The notes: generated from the sequence alone by a model not told the origin. A DNA stretch of 64,000 nt from Morella rubra (GCA_003952965.2 CM025851.1:23401729-23465728); one strand, 5' to 3'; positions 1-11,938 are shown, counted from the first letter of the stretch. A program made the numbers and translations.

Positions 1-194
1 TAATATATTTTATCCTTAATTTTTAATATTTTAATTTTAAAATATATATATATTTTTTTTACATTAGATAGGAATTTGTTTTTGGTCATTTCCATTTTAG
101 AAGTTTACCTCCTTCAAATTAAATCCTGATTTCGTTACTGTACATGAGATGGATTGCATGTAAAATGTATGACTATACAAGACACGCATTAAGA

Positions 195-690
195 GAGACA
201 AATTTTCCCTGCACTTTTAGGAAGTCAAAATAAAATCAAAGAGAAGTAAGCCTTTCATATTTGCCTCGCCAGAAGGCAAAATACTTGAAGCAAATATTTG
301 GGTTGAAGTGAAAATTCACAAAGTCGGCTCGTTGGTCGATTTGTCAAACTTCGAAGGACTGTTTCGATAGTTAACAATTACTTAACTCCTACAATTTGGC
401 TACCTATATTCAATCTGATACAACGTCTTACAAGTGGTCTGTTCAGTACCTATATATGTGATCAGTCAATTTTAACAGCTAGGGAAGATCATTTCATTCC
501 CTACGCCTACCTAATTTTTGGCTACGACAAATCTGTTTTGTCATATTTAAATCTTTCAATATCACAGCTCCCAAATTCGTAATTAGCAAAGTAAAAGTGG
601 TCATCTCTTCACATGGCACTATTAATTATGTGAAATTGGAATCTACCATATCCTTGCAATTATAAATTAACCCAACTCAATTTAACCCTA
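195..690. repeat. Diverged copy A of the NAC downstream flank
   Basis: This stretch aligns collinearly with 26150-26653. Shared blocks include 'tttaggaagtca', 'gcctttcatatttgcct', 'gggttgaagtgaaaattcac', 'caatctgatacaac', 'agggaagatcatt', 'atatcacagctcccaaat' and 'accatatccttgca'. The match then resumes after the CACTA element, at 37489-37505 ('ttaaattaacccaact'). Scattered substitutions and small indels show an old duplication. Because copy B lies about 500 bp downstream of the NAC exon on the + strand, a second NAC-related locus may lie just left of the window. No coding sequence is seen inside. Confidence 0.85.
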
Positions 691-901
691 TTGACCTCGT
701 CATATCAACTACCAAACAAAAACAAATAATCCAAAACGCTTAGCTGTATGTCTAATTCCGATGATTATTGTTAGGGCCCAGTACTACCATTTCGCTCGCT
801 GGTTTTCTAGCGAGGCAAGTGAAAAACATATGGTAGCGGGATTCTAGGCCAAGCGGGCGTGCACCAAACTAGAATAGACATTTTTTGAGACGAACGGTAG
901 C

Positions 902-1400
902 CACTACCAAAAAAAAAAAAAAAAAGGACTTTTTAGTGACAAAAAATTTTGTCACTAAAAATCAAAATTTCGTTACGAGGTTTTGTCAACGAAAGAGCAT
1001 TACTAAATGTATTTCGTGACTAAATTCGGGTTTCATCAAGAAAACTTTTTTTTTTTTTTTTATGGAAAATTTTCGTCACTAAATGTGACGATTGATCGCC
1101 AAATGACCCGATGGATCGGACAATTGTCGATATATCGGAGTAGAGTCAACCCTGGTCGATCGGTAATGGTAACGATCAAACGATGAATCTAAAGGGATTG
1201 ATCGGTTGGATACATGATTGGTTGGACCTTGATTTGAAATGATTGATTGAGAAACTAGACCAATTGATCGTACATTAACTATGATCGAATGGTACCCATT
1301 GACGATCAATCAGTCCAATATTGAGGATTGATCGGTAAATGTCATTGATCGGACGCTCTAATGAACATTATCGATTGAGTATGTTTTTACGATTGGATGT
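902..1400 (-). mobile_element. CACTA right-end fragment, inverted
   Basis: The fragment begins CACTACC plus an A-tract and continues with GTGAC/GTCAC subterminal repeats and degenerate GATCGAT motifs (1085-1370). It matches the reverse complement of the right end of the CACTA at 26654-37485. The order of blocks is the same: an A-rich end, paired 'gtcactaaaa' motifs, 'aaatgtatttcgtgac', 'ttcgtcactaaat', then GATCGAT repeats. It is therefore the terminus of a related element in opposite orientation. The sequence loses similarity near 1400, where LTR-like DNA begins, and no second end is visible. Confidence 0.75.
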
Positions 1401-1676
1401 ATGAGGGGAAATTTTTAGAATCTTTTGGGACGAGTTTTCTTCTGCGACGAAGTCAATATTGTATGAAATATGCCATAAAAATCAGTATTCTAAATAATTA
1501 TTATGTAAATGCCACGTGTTTATATTTATTATATTAGGTAATATGTTGTGACATAAGATGTTACACGGTTATTATTGAGTGACATTGTAGAAAAGTCATG
1601 CCAATGATTAATGAATTAAAGGCGGAGAGTATGACTTTTCGGTTCCTTGTACACTTGATGTTTTGTTCAAGACCAA

Positions 1677-2526
1677 GGTACATATTTATGTACAATAGGT
1701 CTATGCTCGTTATGCCTCTATTAAATAGAATGATGTACTCAGTCATCGAGGTGGTGACCTTAAGCAAATGAGTGGGTATAATGTAAGAGTACATACACCG
1801 AATGTGATCAACTATGGATACCTTCTGGAAGTGAACATTGATGTTGAGAAGGTATTTAGCACAATTTGTTTATATTATCCTCAGACCTGAAAGGTTTGTG
1901 CAGATTTATTTATTGTGTACTTATACTTTGACCGAATCATTTGATGATGATCTTTCTAGGTCAAATATTCTAGACAACGTCGGGTCTTGTACGTGATGAA
2001 TGAGTTTATATAAATGCTTAATAAGGAATCCACCAGTTTCTTTGTGAGATAGTATATTCAAGTATATCTGTATAGGGTTGGACTCGAGAAAAAGAAATCT
2101 CTGACTAGAGGAATTTTGTGAAAATGTTTTTCGAAATTAATATATAATATATATATTTATTTGTGAAATTATTTTGGAAACAATTTGAGAGTCCAACAAG
2201 TTACAGATTATAAAATTAAGAATTATATGAGTTAGGGACTTTATCAATGATAATATTCTGGTTCTATTAGCTCATATGGAATATAGTGTGGTAGAAGGAT
2301 AAATAAACGAATAATTGTTAGCAAAAGAGATTTCACAAATCAATCTCAAATTCTCGAGGGTGAATTGTAATATGTTGATTGACATGATTATAATTAGTAG
2401 AAGCCTAAAATTCAAAATTAAAGAATCTAAGGGAGTTAATGGAAAAATAATTTTTCCATGTGATCCTTCGGCTGAGATCTGAGATCCCTAACGATAACGA
2501 TCTCACGCACTATCACAGCTAGGGTT
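1677..2526. repeat. LTR-like tandem repeat, copy 1
   Basis: First of two tandem copies about 920 bp apart (second at 2597-3433). Shared blocks include 'gaggtggtgaccttaagcaaa', 'ccttctggaagtga', 'gacctgaaaggttt', 'gatgatctttctaggtcaaa' and 'aataaggaatccacca'. The end has 'agggttttcttatataagga', which looks like a promoter. The low coding content, the promoter-like box and the composition suggest LTR pieces of an unidentified retroelement. No TG..CA boundaries or target duplications were found, so the class is an inference. Confidence 0.6.
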
Positions 2527-2596
2527 TTCTTATATAAGGATAGCTATGAGATAGTCTACCCTAATTGACTAATTGTTAGTTTGAGAGTTGGCCATT

Positions 2597-3433
2597 AGTA
2601 CATATTGATGTACGATAGGTCTACACTCGTTATGGCTCTATTTACTAGGATGATGGACTTTGTTATTGAGGTGGTGACCTTAAGCAAACGAGTGGGTGCA
2701 ATGTAAGTGTACATGCACTTAACGAAATCAAATATAAACACCTTCTGGAAGTGATCACTGATGTTGAGAAGGTATTCAACACAGTTGATTTATTGTATCC
2801 TTAGACCTGAAAGGTTTATACGGATCTATTTATTGTGTACTTGTGCTTTGACGAGTTATTTGGTGATGATCTTTCTAGGTCAAAAATCCTATATAACGTT
2901 GGGTTTTGTACATAATAAATGAGTTTTTATAAATGCTCAATAAGGAATCCACCAATCTCTTGATGAGGCAGTATATTCAATATATCCATATAGGGTTAGA
3001 CTAGAAAAGAAACAATTGGCCAATGGTATATTTGTGAAAATGGTTTTCGAAATTAATATATATATATTATATATTTATTTGTGAAATTGTTTTGGAAACA
3101 ATTGATAGTCCAACAGGTTACAGGTTGTGAATTGAGAATTATATGAGTTAAGGACTTAATCGGTGATATGATTCCGGTCTTATTGGCTCATGTGGAATAT
3201 AGTATGGTGGAAGGATAAATAAACGAATAATTGTTAACAAAAGGGATTTCACAAATAAATCTCAAATACTCAAGGGTAAATTGTGATATTTTAATTGACC
3301 TGATCACAATTAATAGAAGCCTAAAATTCAGAATAAAAGACTATAAGGGAAATAATGGAAAAAAAATTTTCATACGATCCTACGGCCGAGATCTAAATCC
3401 CTAACGATCCCACGCTATATCATAACTACGGTT
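2597..3433. repeat. LTR-like tandem repeat, copy 2
   Basis: Second copy of the 1677-2526 repeat. It diverges by many substitutions and small indels, so the duplication is not recent. It lacks the 'cttatataagg' box at its right end and passes into sequence unrelated to copy 1 after about 3433. No open reading frame of interest is present. Confidence 0.6.
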
Positions 3434-3724
3434 CAGAAAAAGATTGCAAGATATTTTTTTCTAGACGGTTGGCTATTATGACTTTGAGAAACCCTGTGAC
3501 GGTTGTGAGGCATGAAAGGAAGGAGGCAGAACATTTGGGCTGCATAGTTGTGAAATCAAAGACTCAAGGTGTGAGATCAACAAGACCTGAAGATTATCAA
3601 AGATTGAAGATTCAGTGCCAGACAAAGTTCAAGATCATTTGTTAAGATCAAGTAAGTATGACAATTACTTAATTTCCGCAAGGAAACTTTAATCTTCGGC
3701 TTCAATGCAACAATATTTACCTTT

Positions 3725-4375
3725 CATTCTTCCAGTGCCTTCTTATAATCAAAGATCCACTCACTGAATGTAACCAATAATGAAATTCATCTGGTTGCAT
3801 TCTTCCTTCAAACTAAGGGATATCAACTTTCACATCAAGTTGATCATGTTAAAATTCATGGATTCTTTGAACACGATGACAAGAAACATTTTCTTCCGAT
3901 GATGACTGACTTCGATCAAGATAGAAATGATTCTCATTCTCATGATGAGAAGATTCATCCTTCCAATCATGATGAGAATCAAAAGGCTCATAATGCTCAA
4001 GATGTTACTGAAGTTGTTGTAACTATGTTTTTAGATTTGCAATTTCAACTTCATGGATATCCCTTTCACGAGCTGAAGGAGAGTCAACATTTGGCCCACG
4101 ACGATGAAGGGATACAACAATCACCTTCTTATAAGCCCACCACCCAAGTAGAAACACAAAGGGATACAGAAATCATCACCCAATGTAATCCAACACAAGA
4201 TATAGAGTAAGAACTTGCCTCCTATCAGAATCCACCTAAAGATAAGAGTTTTGAGAAGAAACCCTTCTTCAAAGAAGCCTAATGCTCGAGTTGTATAAAC
4301 ACTGAAAATTTGTATTTTTCCATCAATAGATAGTGTAAATTGAAACAATCCCCAAAGCATGAGTAAATAATAAAT
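3725..4375 (-). mobile_element. Ty3-gypsy leader/gag fragment, minus strand
   Basis: Read on the minus strand, this stretch matches the + strand gypsy sequence at 37890-39510. The matches run in order: 'tggggattgtt', 'atggaaaaatac', 'aggcttctttgaagaagg' and 'tgtgtttctacttg' (leader), then 'gagaatga' and 'tgatcgaagt', then 'atcaacttgatgt' and 'tttgaaggaagaatgcaacc' (start of the gag core). It is a 5' portion of a gypsy element of the same family, without the rest of gag or any pol. The plus-strand reading frame at 3899-4210 is an antisense shadow of this sequence. Confidence 0.7.
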
Positions 4376-5054
4376 ACAATTTAAAAAAAAATTTAAATTG
4401 AGACTTCAGAAATATAAAAGACTTATTGGAAAATGAAAAGATATATTGACAATGCAAAGAGCTAGCTAAAAATAGAAAAATCATCCAAAATTTGCTAAAC
4501 CTCTTAACTTTGTCTAGAAAACTCCAAATTGTACGTCGTTTGATGCATTGGAAACAAGATTCTTAGAACTTTTTAAAACATTATAACTCGAATACAAAAT
4601 CTTTGTAAATCAATCCTAGAATTAATTTCAATTTCGCGTTTCAGTGTTTACCACAACTGTGTCGAAAGTACATTAACAAATTGAGAAAATAAATGAAATT
4701 AAAAAGTATTGTAGCAATGCAAGTTTCAGTGGTCTATATGATTTGACACACCCTCAACTCGTGAAGCATGGTTCTGCACGTGATCTTTCACTGATATTTT
4801 TTTTTGAGTAATTGTTCCCTGAGATTTATGCGAAGACAAATGCTTAATTTAATCCGCTCCATTCTGGATAACGTACGGTGTCTCACACTAATCCCGTAGT
4901 GGTATCGTACTACACAGAGTAAAATTTAAGTGAATTTCCTTAGATTAAAATTGTCTTTGAAAAATTGGGGGCAAGTAAATTTATTATCTTTTTGTTTTCA
5001 AAACTAATATTATTAGTCTTAGTCATATATCATACTTGGGAAAATTCAATAGGA
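4376..5054. other. No gene seen
   Basis: AT-rich spacer between the gypsy fragment and the foldback element. I see no coding exon, RNA gene or clear repeat boundary. It is probably decayed transposon or intergenic DNA. Confidence 0.5.
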
Positions 5055-5605
5055 AAAAGATTAGGCATAAATGCACCCTATACCCTTGTGGTATGCTAAT
5101 ATTGCAAAAATATCCCTGTGGTACAAAAAGTTAGTTTTGTATTCTTGAGGTACTCTTTCTGATACAAAAATACCCTTCCGTCAGTATCCGTTTAAAAAAT
5201 TAACGTTAGGTGGTGACGTGGCAAGCATCTAACATGTTAGCACGAATGAGAACGCGTCATTTGTCCTTTGGGCCCACAAGCTCCACATCATATGCCTAGT
5301 CAGCTTATCCAGAGTTATATTTTTGTTTTTATTTTTGTTTTTTTTAATGACATGGCATTTGGTGTTAAGTGGCTGCTGACGGGGCATATGATGTGGAGCT
5401 CGTGGGCCTAGAGGACACATGGCGTGTTTTGATTCGTGCTGACTTGTTAGATGCATGTCACGTCACGATCTTAAATTAATTTTTTAAACGGAGATTGACG
5501 GAGGGGTATTTTTGCATCAGAAAGTGTATCTCAAGGATACAAAACTAACTTTTTGTACCACAGAGATATTTTTGCAACATTAGCATACCATAGGGGTATA
5601 GGGTG

Positions 5606-6818
5606 TGTTAGCCCAAGGTTGTTTTTGTAAAACAAATCATTTGATTTTGATGATAACAAAAGTTTCTAAGTTTTGAAGACTTTAGATTTTATTTTGTCAA
5701 TCCACTATTTCCAAAGTTATATTTCAAGGGATTGAAGTTTTTCTCTCTCTATATATGTATAAGTTGTTTTAAAACATCACTACACAAGTTAATACGATCA
5801 ATTTCTTCTATGTAGGTGTTTAAATATGTGTTGGAACGGTTTGGAAGCTTCATTTTCACAAAAACTCTCTCCAGTACTCTTTGGTGTCGACACATAGATG
5901 ACATAGTGTCGACACATTGCACTTACACCCGAGACCTGTTTTTCAGACAAAAGGAAGTGTCGACACATAGAAGACATGGTGCCGACACATTACACTGACT
6001 CTTGAGCACCCTTATTTAGTTCAAATTTTGATGTGCCAACACATACCATTCATGTGTCAACACATGCCACTTGGTTGAAGATTTTTCGAAAATGTCAGAA
6101 CGTTCAAAATTGGCTCCTTAAATGCTCCTTAAATCACTGGCACCTTTCAACGGCCATTCTCACCTACCACGATGACCGTTGAAGTCAAGACGCCTTAATA
6201 CAAGATTCAAGAAGAAGAAACTCTCTCGAACGCGCGCATATTGGCAATTACTTCTTGACCTAACTTCTTGAGAGAGAAAGAGCCTTGAAGAAGAGAGAAG
6301 CTCGTACCAACCAAGAAAGCCTGCCCTTTTCCCTGAAATACTTTAGCTTTCTTTTGTGATTTTTGTCTTCTTGCTCTCCTTTGTGCTTCACACTTGTATA
6401 CTCGGCTTTAAGAGCTATTCCGTGACTTTCTCATTGTACCCATTCATTTTTAAACCTCGTGAGTGTTGGGTAACACTGGGTCCTACTCGTGTAAGTAGAA
6501 GAAATCCTTAGGTTTAAGGATTTGTGAAGAAGAGTTAAAGCGTGAGCTCTAAAAACGCTCTGTAAAGGTTCCTTAGCACCCGAGAAGCTAAGGTGTGTTT
6601 GCTATTTGAAGAATAGTGAAAAGAAGTCCAAGGAAGTAAATAGCCTTGGGGGTGGACGTAGGCAAGGATTAGCCGAACCACCTAAAATTACGGTGTCATC
6701 TCCTTTTCTCTATCTCTTCCGTTTACTTGCTCATATCTCTCCTTGTTTGTTATAGGAGTTGCACTCAAAAACTCTTTTCCATTCCCCTCTTTTTAAAATC
6801 ATATTAGGGTTGAGCTGA
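5606..6818 (+). repeat. 5' LTR of the copia element
   Basis: Starts TGTTAGCCCAAGG. It carries a cluster of the palindrome GTGTCGACAC and one- or two-base variants at about 5884, 5906, 5957, 5979, 6030 and 6054. A 'tatatatgta' run lies near 5750. It matches the 3' LTR until 'gttatagg' (6756). The last 62 bases before the primer-binding site do not match the last 94 bases of the 3' LTR, and the expected CA end is absent. The 3' boundary given is set by the primer-binding site. Confidence 0.85.
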
Positions 6819-6819
6819 T

Positions 6820-6831
6820 TGGTATCAGAGC
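6820..6831 (+). promoter_or_regulatory. Primer-binding site (initiator tRNA-Met)
   Basis: TGGTATCAGAGC is the usual plant copia primer-binding site, complementary to the 3' end of initiator tRNA-Met. It lies directly after the 5' LTR and 15 bases before the gag ATG at 6846. Confidence 0.9.
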
Positions 6832-6845
6832 TGAATAATTTTTTT

Positions 6846-7635
6846 ATGACAACCCTCGTTAGTTCTTCGTTGGCTGAAGGTCAATCCACTAATAGACCAC
6901 CTTTGTTCAATGGAACATGCTACAACTACTGGAAAGCTAGGATGAGGATTTACATCCAAGCCGTGGACTATGAACTATGGAGAGTTATCTCAAATGGTCC
7001 TAAATTTCCTAGAGACAAGGAAGGTAAGTTGAAAGATGAAAAAGAGTGGGATGAAGATGATCTTAAGATTATGTCTCTAAATTCTAAAGCTATGAATGTA
7101 TTGTATTGTGCACTTGATTCAAATGAATTCAATCGTATTTCTGGCTGTGACACTGCAAAACAAATTTGGGATAAACTTCAAGTCGCCCATGAAGGTACGA
7201 ATCAAGTTAAAGAAAGCAAGATTAGTATGCTTGTTCATAGTTATGAACTTTTAAAATGAAACCTGATGAGAATATTTCTTCTATCTTTTATAATAAATGG
7301 TAAAGTTAATGGTGAGGAAGAGGGGAAGCTAAGGAAGTCATGGTGAGATGAACAAGTGAAGAAGATGAAAGAAGAAAAAGAAAAAAGAGGCATTGCCTTG
7401 AAAGCCTCATGTTCAAATGATGATGAGTCTTGAAGATGATGAAGAAATGGCATTGTTCACCAAGAGATTCAAGAAGTTCTTCCAACAAGGAGATAAAAGA
7501 TTTCTAAGGAAGACTAAAGGTGATAGTAGCAAGAACATTATTTGCTATGGATGCAAGAAGCCGGGACATATAAAAGTTCCCTTGAATCCCACAAGAAATC
7601 AAAGGATTTTAAGGATAAAAAGAAAGCATTTGTAG
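6846..7635 (+). pseudogene. copia gag, N-terminal part (broken)
   Basis: Gag is the structural protein of the virus-like particle. From the ATG at 6846 the frame shows the plant copia gag N-terminus (DUF4219/UBN2 type) with 'PPLFNGTCYNYWKARMR' and 'YELWRVI'. The frame stops at 7259. The downstream sequence has lost part of the UBN2 region (7260-7416) before a second frame resumes. A first zinc knuckle is visible near 7540 (CYGCKKPGHIK), but the fourth ligand, cysteine, is replaced, and the frame ends at 7635. An internal deletion plus indels therefore inactivate it. The assignment is firm from the N-terminal motif and the position after the primer-binding site. Confidence 0.85.
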
Positions 7636-8290
7636 CTGCATGGGGAGAGTCCGATGGGAGTGAGAGTGATAGTGATAACAATGAAGAAGTTGCAAATCTT
7701 TGCTTCATGGCAAAGGAAAACGAAGATGAGGTACAAGACTCTTCTTTATGTTCTTTTTCTTTTGACGAATTACAAGATGCATATGATGAACAATATCTTG
7801 AATTAAAAAGAGTATTTTCTAAATATTGTTGTCTCAAAAAGAACCTTGATGCACTTATTCAAGAAAATGATACCTTGAAACATCAAGTTGCTTCTCTTGG
7901 AGAGAATCTTGCAAGAATCACAAAAGAAAATGAGAAAATCTTGCAAGAAGAGTCGAATGATATGAAATCTGAAAACACTATCTTAAAAAGGAAAGTTGAC
8001 TCTCTCACACAAGATCTTGCAAGATTCACTCAAGGAAAAAGAAACCTTGATATTTTACTTGGATCCAAAGATGTTGTTTCAACAAAAGTGGGATTGGATA
8101 TAACTCTTTTAAAACCAAAAGCTATACTCCGATGTAATTATTAAATCATCCACATTATTTAAAATTTGTAATTTTTGTGGAAAGAATGGACACATTTCAC
8201 ACACTTGTCCAACTAAAAGAAAAACCACTCATGGGATCAAGTTTGTGTGGATCCAAAAAGATAAGGTGAAGGAATTTATTTCTAACACCA
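7636..8290 (+). pseudogene. copia gag, coiled-coil and second zinc knuckle
   Basis: This is the continuation of gag in another frame (open from 7542 to 8144). It begins with an acidic serine/aspartate stretch and continues as a long Leu/Glu/Lys/Asn coiled coil ('KKNLDALIQENDTLKHQVAS'). After a stop at 8144, a second intact CCHC knuckle follows at 8167-8208 (C-x2-C-x4-H-x4-C, 'CNFCGKNGHISHTC'). Two knuckles around a coiled coil is a Sirevirus-type gag arrangement. Frameshifts separate it from both neighbours. Confidence 0.75.
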
Positions 8291-9813
8291 ATGGACCCAA
8301 AAGGATTTGGGTACCAAAATCAAGCATTGATCCTTTTTGCAGGAATGCTTGCAGTCAAATGAAACCAAGGAACATTGGGTCCTTGATAGTGGTTGCTCCA
8401 AGCACATGACCGGAGACAAGAGTTGGTTCAGCTCTCTTTGTTTCAAAGGAAAGGGTTCAGTCACCTTTGGAGACAATGGCAAAGGTAAAATACTTGGTGT
8501 TGGCAGCATTGGTATGTCTCTAATCCCATTATTGAAAATGTACTTCTTGTTGATGGTCTCAAGCATAATCTCTATTATCAATTATTGACAAGGAGACCAA
8601 GGGAAACCGAGTCATTTTTGAATCATCAATATGTCTTGTTGAGAATATTGAAAGCAAGAAAGTCTTGTTTGTTGGACATAGATTTGAAAATGTGTACATT
8701 GTTCATTTAGAGAGTATCTCCTCAGAAAACGTCAAATGTCTTTCAGCTCTAAATGACAAGGATAGTTGGTTGTGGCATAGAAGGCTTGCTCATGCAAGCA
8801 TGGATTTGATTTCAAAATTAGCTAGAAAAAATCTTGTTTCGGGTTTGCCTAATCTTTCTTTTGAAAAAGACAAAATTTGTGCAGCTTGTCAAAAAGGCAA
8901 ACAAACCAAAATATCTTTTAAGCCCAAAAATATTGTGTCCACTTCTAGACCACTCCAACTCCTACACATGGACTTATTTGGTCCAACCCGAACATTGAGT
9001 TTGGGTGGCAAACGTTATGGCTTTGTTGTTGTTGATGATTTCAGTAGATTCACATGGGTTCTATTCCTAGCTCATAAAGATGAAGCTTTTCATGCTTTTG
9101 AAAAACTTAGCAAGAGAATCCAAAATGAAAAGGGTTTTGCTATTTCTAGCATAAGGAGTGATCATGGAAAAGAATTCGAAAATTCCTCCTTTGAAAAATT
9201 TTGTGGTGAACATGGTATTAACCATAACTTCTCGGCTCCTAGAACTCCTCAACAAAATGGTGTTGTAGAGAGGAAGAATAGGACTCTTGAAGAGATGGCT
9301 AGAACCTTGCTATGTGAAAACAACTTGCCTGTTTGCGTTATGAACCGTTGCATTCTCAAGAAAACCCCTTATGAGCTATGGAATGATAGAAAACCCAACA
9401 TTAGCTATTTTCATGTATTCGGATGCAAATGTTTTGTGCTCAACAACAACAAGGACAATTTGGGTAAGTTTGATGCAAAAGCGGATGAAGGTATATTTCT
9501 TGGCTATTCAACTACTAGCAAAGCTTATCGTGTTTTTAATAAACGCACTTTAGTTGTTGAAGAATCTGTTCATGTGGTTTTTGATGAATCTAACAATCGT
9601 GTGAGAAAAGATGATGAAGAGATTGTAGATATTAACAAAGAGGTTGATAAGCTTACAATTGACAAAGACAAAGAAGAGATACTTGTGCAAGAGCAAGAAC
9701 CTCAGAGCCTCAAGGAGAGTGTCAACAAGATGATGATGATCTACCAAAGTCTTGGAAGTACGTCAAGAGCCATCCTCTCCAACAAATTATTGGTAATGTT
9801 GAAAAAGGGGTAA
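8291..9813 (+). pseudogene. copia pol: protease, pre-integrase and integrase (broken)
   Basis: The aspartic protease lies at 8337-8588, with the active-site 'DSGCSKHMTGD' in the typical plant copia context. Its frame stops at 8588. A second open frame (8665-9813, 382 residues) starts with the GAG_pre-integrase HHCC zinc-binding region ('LWHRRLAHAS' ... 'CAACQKGKQ'). It continues with the integrase core: the first Asp in 'LHMDLFGP', the second in 'IRSDHGKEFEN', and the catalytic Glu in 'NGVVERKNRT'. An acidic linker follows. The integrase catalytic triad is intact, but the protease is cut off from it and the frame closes before RT. Confidence 0.9.
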
Positions 9814-11387
9814 GAACTCGATCTTCTGTACACCAAGCTAATAACCTTGCTTTACTTTCTCAACTTGAGCCTAAGAACTTTTATGAGGCTAAAGATGATG
9901 AAAGTTGGATCCATGCTATGGAAGAGGAATTAAAACAATTTGAGAAAAACCAAGTATGGGATCTAGTCCCCAGACCCAGGGATTATCCAATTATTGGCAC
10001 AAAATGGGTTTTTAGAAACAAAATGGATGAATCCGGGTTGTAGTGAGGAACAAAGCAAGATTAGTAGCCCAAGGTTACAATCAAGAAGAAGGAATTGATT
10101 TTGATGAAACCTTTGCTCCTGTTGCTCGTTTAGAATCCATTCGCATGCTACTCGCTTTCGCTTGTTATAAAGATTTTAAACTTTTTCAAATGGATGTAAA
10201 AAGTGCTTTTCTAAATGGATTTCTCACTGAAGAAGTTTATGTTGAGCAACCACGGGATTTGAAAATGAAAATCTTTCAAATCATGTATACAAGCTCACAA
10301 AAGCGCTTTATGGATTGAAACAAGCACCTCGAGCATGGTATGAACGTCTAAGTTCCTTTCTTATTGAAAATGGTTTTTCTCGAGGTAAAATTGATACTAC
10401 TCTTTTCACTAAGGAAAAAGACAATGAATTGTTAATAGTTCAAATATATGTGGATGACATCATTTTTGGATCTACTAATGAATCTTTATGTCAAGAGTTT
10501 TCTCAAGTTATGCAAGGTGAATTCGAGATGAGCCTAATGGGAGAATTGAACTACTTTCTTGGGCTTCAAATCAAACAAAGCAATGAGGGAATCTTCATCA
10601 ATCAAGCAAAATATACTAAAGATCTTCTCAAGCGTTTTTGTTTGGAAAATTCAAAACCTATGAGCACTCCTATGAGTCCATCCACAAAAATGGAAAAAGA
10701 TGAGAAAGGTAAAGATGTGGATCAAACCAAATACCGAGGTATGATTGGCTCCCTTCTCTATCTTACTGCTAGTAGACCGGACATAATGTTTAGTGTTTGC
10801 ATGTGTGCTAGATATCAATCATGTCCTAAGGAATCTCATCTTCTTGCGGTTAAAAGAATTTTTAGATATCTTGTTGGCACTCAAAATCTTTTGTTTTATC
10901 CTAAGAGTGTTGAATTTAATTTACAAGGATACTCGGATGCGGATTATGCTGGTTGTAAAATTGATAGAAAGAGTACTAGTGGTGCATGCCAATTTCTTGG
11001 ACCTTCACTAGTCTCTTGGTGTTGTAAGAAACAAAACTCCGTAGCTCTATCAACTACGGAAGCCGAGTATATTGCCGTGGGCAATTGTTGTGCACAAGTA
11101 TTGTGGATGAAACAACAATTGGAAGATTTTAATCTTCATTTTCCCTCATCCCAATAAAATGTGACAACACCAGTGCGATAAATCTTACTAAAAATCCAAT
11201 TCAGCACTCTAGGACAAAACATATTGAGATAAAACATCATTTTATTCGTGATCATGCTCAAAAAGGGGATATTGTTCTTGAGTTTGTAAATACCGACCTT
11301 CAATTGGGACATTTTCACAAAACCCCTTAATGAGGATAGATTTTGTTTTATTCGCCAAGAGATAGGAATGAGATTTCCTTTGGATTG
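9814..11387 (+). pseudogene. copia pol: reverse transcriptase and RNase H (broken)
   Basis: RVT_2-type reverse transcriptase spread over at least three frames. 10043-10318 has '[20 protein letters not shown]' and '[11 protein letters not shown]'. 10315-11157 has the catalytic 'YVDDIIFG' near 10450 and the RNase H core 'GYSDADYAGC' ... 'STTEAEYIA'. A stop at 11155-11157 cuts RNase H. The rest of that domain ('RTKHIEIKHHFI') continues in another frame to about 11387. The catalytic residues survive; the frame does not. Confidence 0.9.
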
Positions 11388-11535
11388 ATTGGTTGATAAT
11401 GTCTGGTTCTTTAAAAAATTACGTCATTGATTGCTTTGAACATGTTCTGATCTGTAAGTTATAGCGTTCTCAGCTGTTTTTCATATTTAAAATGATGTCA
11501 CTTTGCAAAATTCTTTAAAGGAAATTTCTTTACAT

Positions 11536-11745
11536 GGGATGTGTCAACACTTGGTAATACCAGTGTCAACACTTCTGGTTTTCATGGCTTTTTGCACCAA
11601 GGAAATATGTGTCGACACTTAGAATCAAGTGCCAACACATAAGCCTCCTTTTCAAAGACTCCATTTGAAATGCTCTCGGGTATACGTGCAATGTGCCGAC
11701 ACATTGATCCAATGTGTCGACACATCTTTCGGGCACAGTGTTTTT
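11536..11745. repeat. Palindrome cluster in the pol-env spacer
   Basis: At least six copies of GTGTCGACAC or close variants (GTGTCAACAC, GTGCCAACAC, GTGCCGACAC) lie between the end of pol and the extra ORF. The same motif clusters in both LTRs. An unusual 'ATGTGTCGACACAT' copy with perfect dyad symmetry lies near 11717. It is non-coding and precedes a possible promoter region for the downstream ORF. Confidence 0.75.
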
Positions 11746-11938
11746 AAAAATGGATGCACGCGTGTTCTATTAAATCTCTTTAGAACTAGAGTCAGCACTT
11801 TCTTTTCCCCCCATTTCGCAGAACTGCTTCTCTCTCCCAAACGGCGCCATTTTCTCTCTTCCTCACAAATTCCTCTCATCCTTCTGGTTCAACTATTCCA
11901 CCGCCGACAGTCTTTAAACTTCTCTTCTCATTACCGTG

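Noticed and set aside
3899..4210. 103-codon plus-strand open frame rich in His, Asp and Gln
   Set aside because: It is antisense to a gypsy leader/gag segment that matches 37890-39510 in the other orientation.
7538..7837. Minus-strand open frames across copia gag
   Set aside because: They are antisense to clear gag coding sequence and resemble no protein.
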